Part shown: positions 62,627-64,000 of the stretch, piece after piece
Numbering within the stretch: position 1 is the first letter of the stretch
Layout of the letters: each line of letters begins with the position of its first letter
Origin: Myxococcales bacterium
GTDB taxonomy: Bacteria > Myxococcota_A > Polyangia > Polyangiales > Ga0077539
NCBI GenBank assembly: GCA_016793325.1
Contig: JAEUKI010000060.1
Span: forward strand, 186,001 to 250,000
Reading direction: 5' to 3'
Length of the DNA stretch: 64,000 nucleotides
The notes under the pieces: model-generated
Databases searched by the model: none
Told to the model about the DNA's origin: nothing
The model's input: only the letters and a program-made list of their open reading frames with translations
Made by a program: the position numbers and the translations under genes

Positions 62627-63994
62627 TCACGCAGTGGGAGGCACCCACGGAGCGCGCATCGTGACGAGCTCCTCGGCCGCGGTCGGGTGAACCGCGAGCG
62701 TGCTGTCGAAATCGCGCTTCGTCGCGCCCATCCGCACAGCGATCGCGACGAGCTGGATCATCTCCGCCGCCCCTTCGCCCGCAATGTGAACTCCGAGGAC
62801 GCGATCGGTCTCTCGGTCCACGACGAGCTTCATCAGCGTCCGCTCGCGCGAGCCCGAGAGCGTCGCCTTCATCGCGCGAAAATCACTCTTGTAGATCACC
62901 ACATCGTGGCGCTCTCGCGCGGCGGTCTCGGTCAGCCCCACCGTCCCGATTTCGGGAGTCGAGAACACCGCCGTCGGAATCGGTCCGAGCTCTACGGGCG
63001 TCGGTCGCCCGCCGAAGACCGTGTCCGCAAACGCGTGCCCCTCGCGGATCGCCACAGGCGTGAGCTGCACGCGATTTGTCACGTCCCCCACCGCGTAGAT
63101 CGACGAAACACTGCTTCGCGAAAACGCGTCGACGATCACCCCTCCCTCGCGGTCGAGCGCGACACCCGCCTCGGCGAGCCCGAGCCCGCGCGTGTTGGGC
63201 CTTCGTCCCGTCGCGAACAACACGCGCTCTGTCGAGAAGCGCTGGCCGCTGTGCGTCTCGACCTCGATCGCTCCGCGCTCTCCGCGGAGCGCTGCGACCG
63301 AGCTCTCGGACAGCATCGTGATGCCGGCCTCGCGCATCGCCTCCGTGAGCGCCCTCCGCAGGTCGTCGTCGAAGCGCGGCAACACGTGCTCGCCACGAAA
63401 CACGACCGTCACCGCGCAGCCGAGACGGCGAAGCATGCACGCGAACTCCACGCCGACGTAGCCCGCGCCCACGAGCACGACCGACGACGGGAGCGAGCTC
63501 CATTCGAAGAGGTCGTTGGAGCTCTCGGCGAGATGAATTCCCGGCGTTTCTTCGGGGCGAACAGGTTGGCCTCCGGTCGCGACGAGCAGGGTCTTCGCAG
63601 TGATCTCGCGTCCGTCCGAGAGGAGCACCCGCTGCGGGGACACGACGGTCGCTCGCCCCTTGAAGATCGCGACCCCGGCGCGCTCGAGGTTGCTCGCGTA
63701 CACGCCCTCGAGCCGCGCGATCTCGCGATCCTTGTTCTCGTGGAGCGTCGCGAAGTCGAAGGCGGGCAAAGGCGCGCTCCACCCGAAGCCCGCCGCGTCG
63801 GAGAACGCGTCGGCGAAGCGGCTCGCGTACACATAGAGCTTTTTCGGAACGCACCCGCGGATCACGCACGTCCCCCCGAGCCGCTGCGCTTCGGCGAGCA
63901 TCACCTTCGCTCCGTGCTGCGCAGCGATGCGCGCGGCGCGAACTCCGCCCGAGCCCCCGCCGATGACGAACAGGTCTACTTCGTTTTCGCTCAT
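62627..63994 (-). CDS. gor: Glutathione-disulfide reductase
   Basis: This 455-residue flavoprotein has an N-terminal FAD site (VIGGGSGGVRAARIAA), the redox-active disulfide GGTCVIRGCVPKKL (Cys43 and Cys48), and an NADP(H) site (VLVGAGYVGVEFACML). The second FAD motif is YAVGDVTN and the C-terminal catalytic His-Glu is in AVHPTAAEEL. The combination GTCVIRGCVPKK is characteristic of glutathione reductase rather than lipoamide dehydrogenase or mercuric reductase. It keeps glutathione (or a related thiol) reduced using NADPH. The ATG is six bases from the window edge, so no upstream signal can be judged. Confidence 0.92.
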   Translation of the reverse strand: MSENEVDLFVIGGGSGGVRAARIAAQHGAKVMLAEAQRLGGTCVIRGCVPKKLYVYASRFADAFSDAAGFGWSAPLPAFDFATLHENKDREIARLEGVYASNLERAGVAIFKGRATVVSPQRVLLSDGREITAKTLLVATGGQPVRPEETPGIHLAESSNDLFEWSSLPSSVVLVGAGYVGVEFACMLRRLGCAVTVVFRGEHVLPRFDDDLRRALTEAMREAGITMLSESSVAALRGERGAIEVETHSGQRFSTERVLFATGRRPNTRGLGLAEAGVALDREGGVIVDAFSRSSVSSIYAVGDVTNRVQLTPVAIREGHAFADTVFGGRPTPVELGPIPTAVFSTPEIGTVGLTETAARERHDVVIYKSDFRAMKATLSGSRERTLMKLVVDRETDRVLGVHIAGEGAAEMIQLVAIAVRMGATKRDFDSTLAVHPTAAEELVTMRAPWVPPTA

Positions 63995-64000
63995 GAGAAG

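Overview
The window is very GC-rich, gene-dense DNA, most likely from a Myxococcota chromosome of the Polyangiales/Sandaracinus kind. This is inferred from content, since no rRNA or taxonomic marker is present. Indicators are an oxidosqualene cyclase with cycloartenol-type active-site residues, nine predicted lipoproteins (several with Asp/Ser/Thr/Gly linkers and Cys-rich NGCE repeats), a Hanks-type Ser/Thr kinase beside an NtrC-like regulator, an RCC1-repeat lipoprotein and an integrin-like FG-GAP lipoprotein. I saw no tRNA, rRNA, CRISPR array, prophage or intact transposase.

Layout. 1-2384: end of a squalene/phytoene synthase, convergent with a cycloartenol-type oxidosqualene cyclase (sterol branch). 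2704-6740: a PEGA/TPR-like envelope protein translationally coupled to a Cys-rich, Gly-rich lipoprotein. 13084-6756 (minus strand): a run of three uncharacterised cytoplasmic proteins, two with zinc ribbons, then a lipoprotein and a calcineurin-like phosphoesterase. 13302-15802: a TfoX-N protein and a NarL/DesK-type two-component system. 15817-21138: a 1773-residue lipoprotein. 21380-23172: split transketolase. 23192-26198: two overlapping unknown genes, a WYL regulator and a patatin-like hydrolase. 26317-30228: a duplicated two-gene module (A + beta-propeller B) whose second B copy has shrunk to 18 codons. 30290-38781: zinc-ribbon membrane protein, polytopic membrane protein, Ser/Thr kinase, NtrC-type activator and RCC1 lipoprotein. 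38782-40464: about 1.7 kb without a credible gene but with two long inverted repeats. 40465-44163: tandemly duplicated Cys-rich lipoproteins. 44194-50680: small unknown protein, class II aldolase with a possible targeting tail, fused aconitase-family dehydratase, a protein sharing a module with A, and a class III aminotransferase. 50926-58848: a lipoprotein with three lamin-tail-like domains and an SRCR domain, an outer-membrane beta-barrel candidate, an alpha-oxoamine synthase, 5-formyl-THF cyclo-ligase and an FG-GAP lipoprotein. 58864-59084: a nested palindromic MITE-like element. 59206-63994: ComEC, Lgt and glutathione reductase.

How the genes relate. Much of the window supplies surface or periplasmic lipoproteins, and Lgt, which lipidates such proteins, is encoded here too. 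Core metabolism is represented by split transketolase, aconitase-family dehydratase, folate cyclo-ligase, aminotransferase and glutathione reductase. The least explained items are the A/B module with its third relative, the zinc-ribbon run, and the noncoding inverted-repeat elements.
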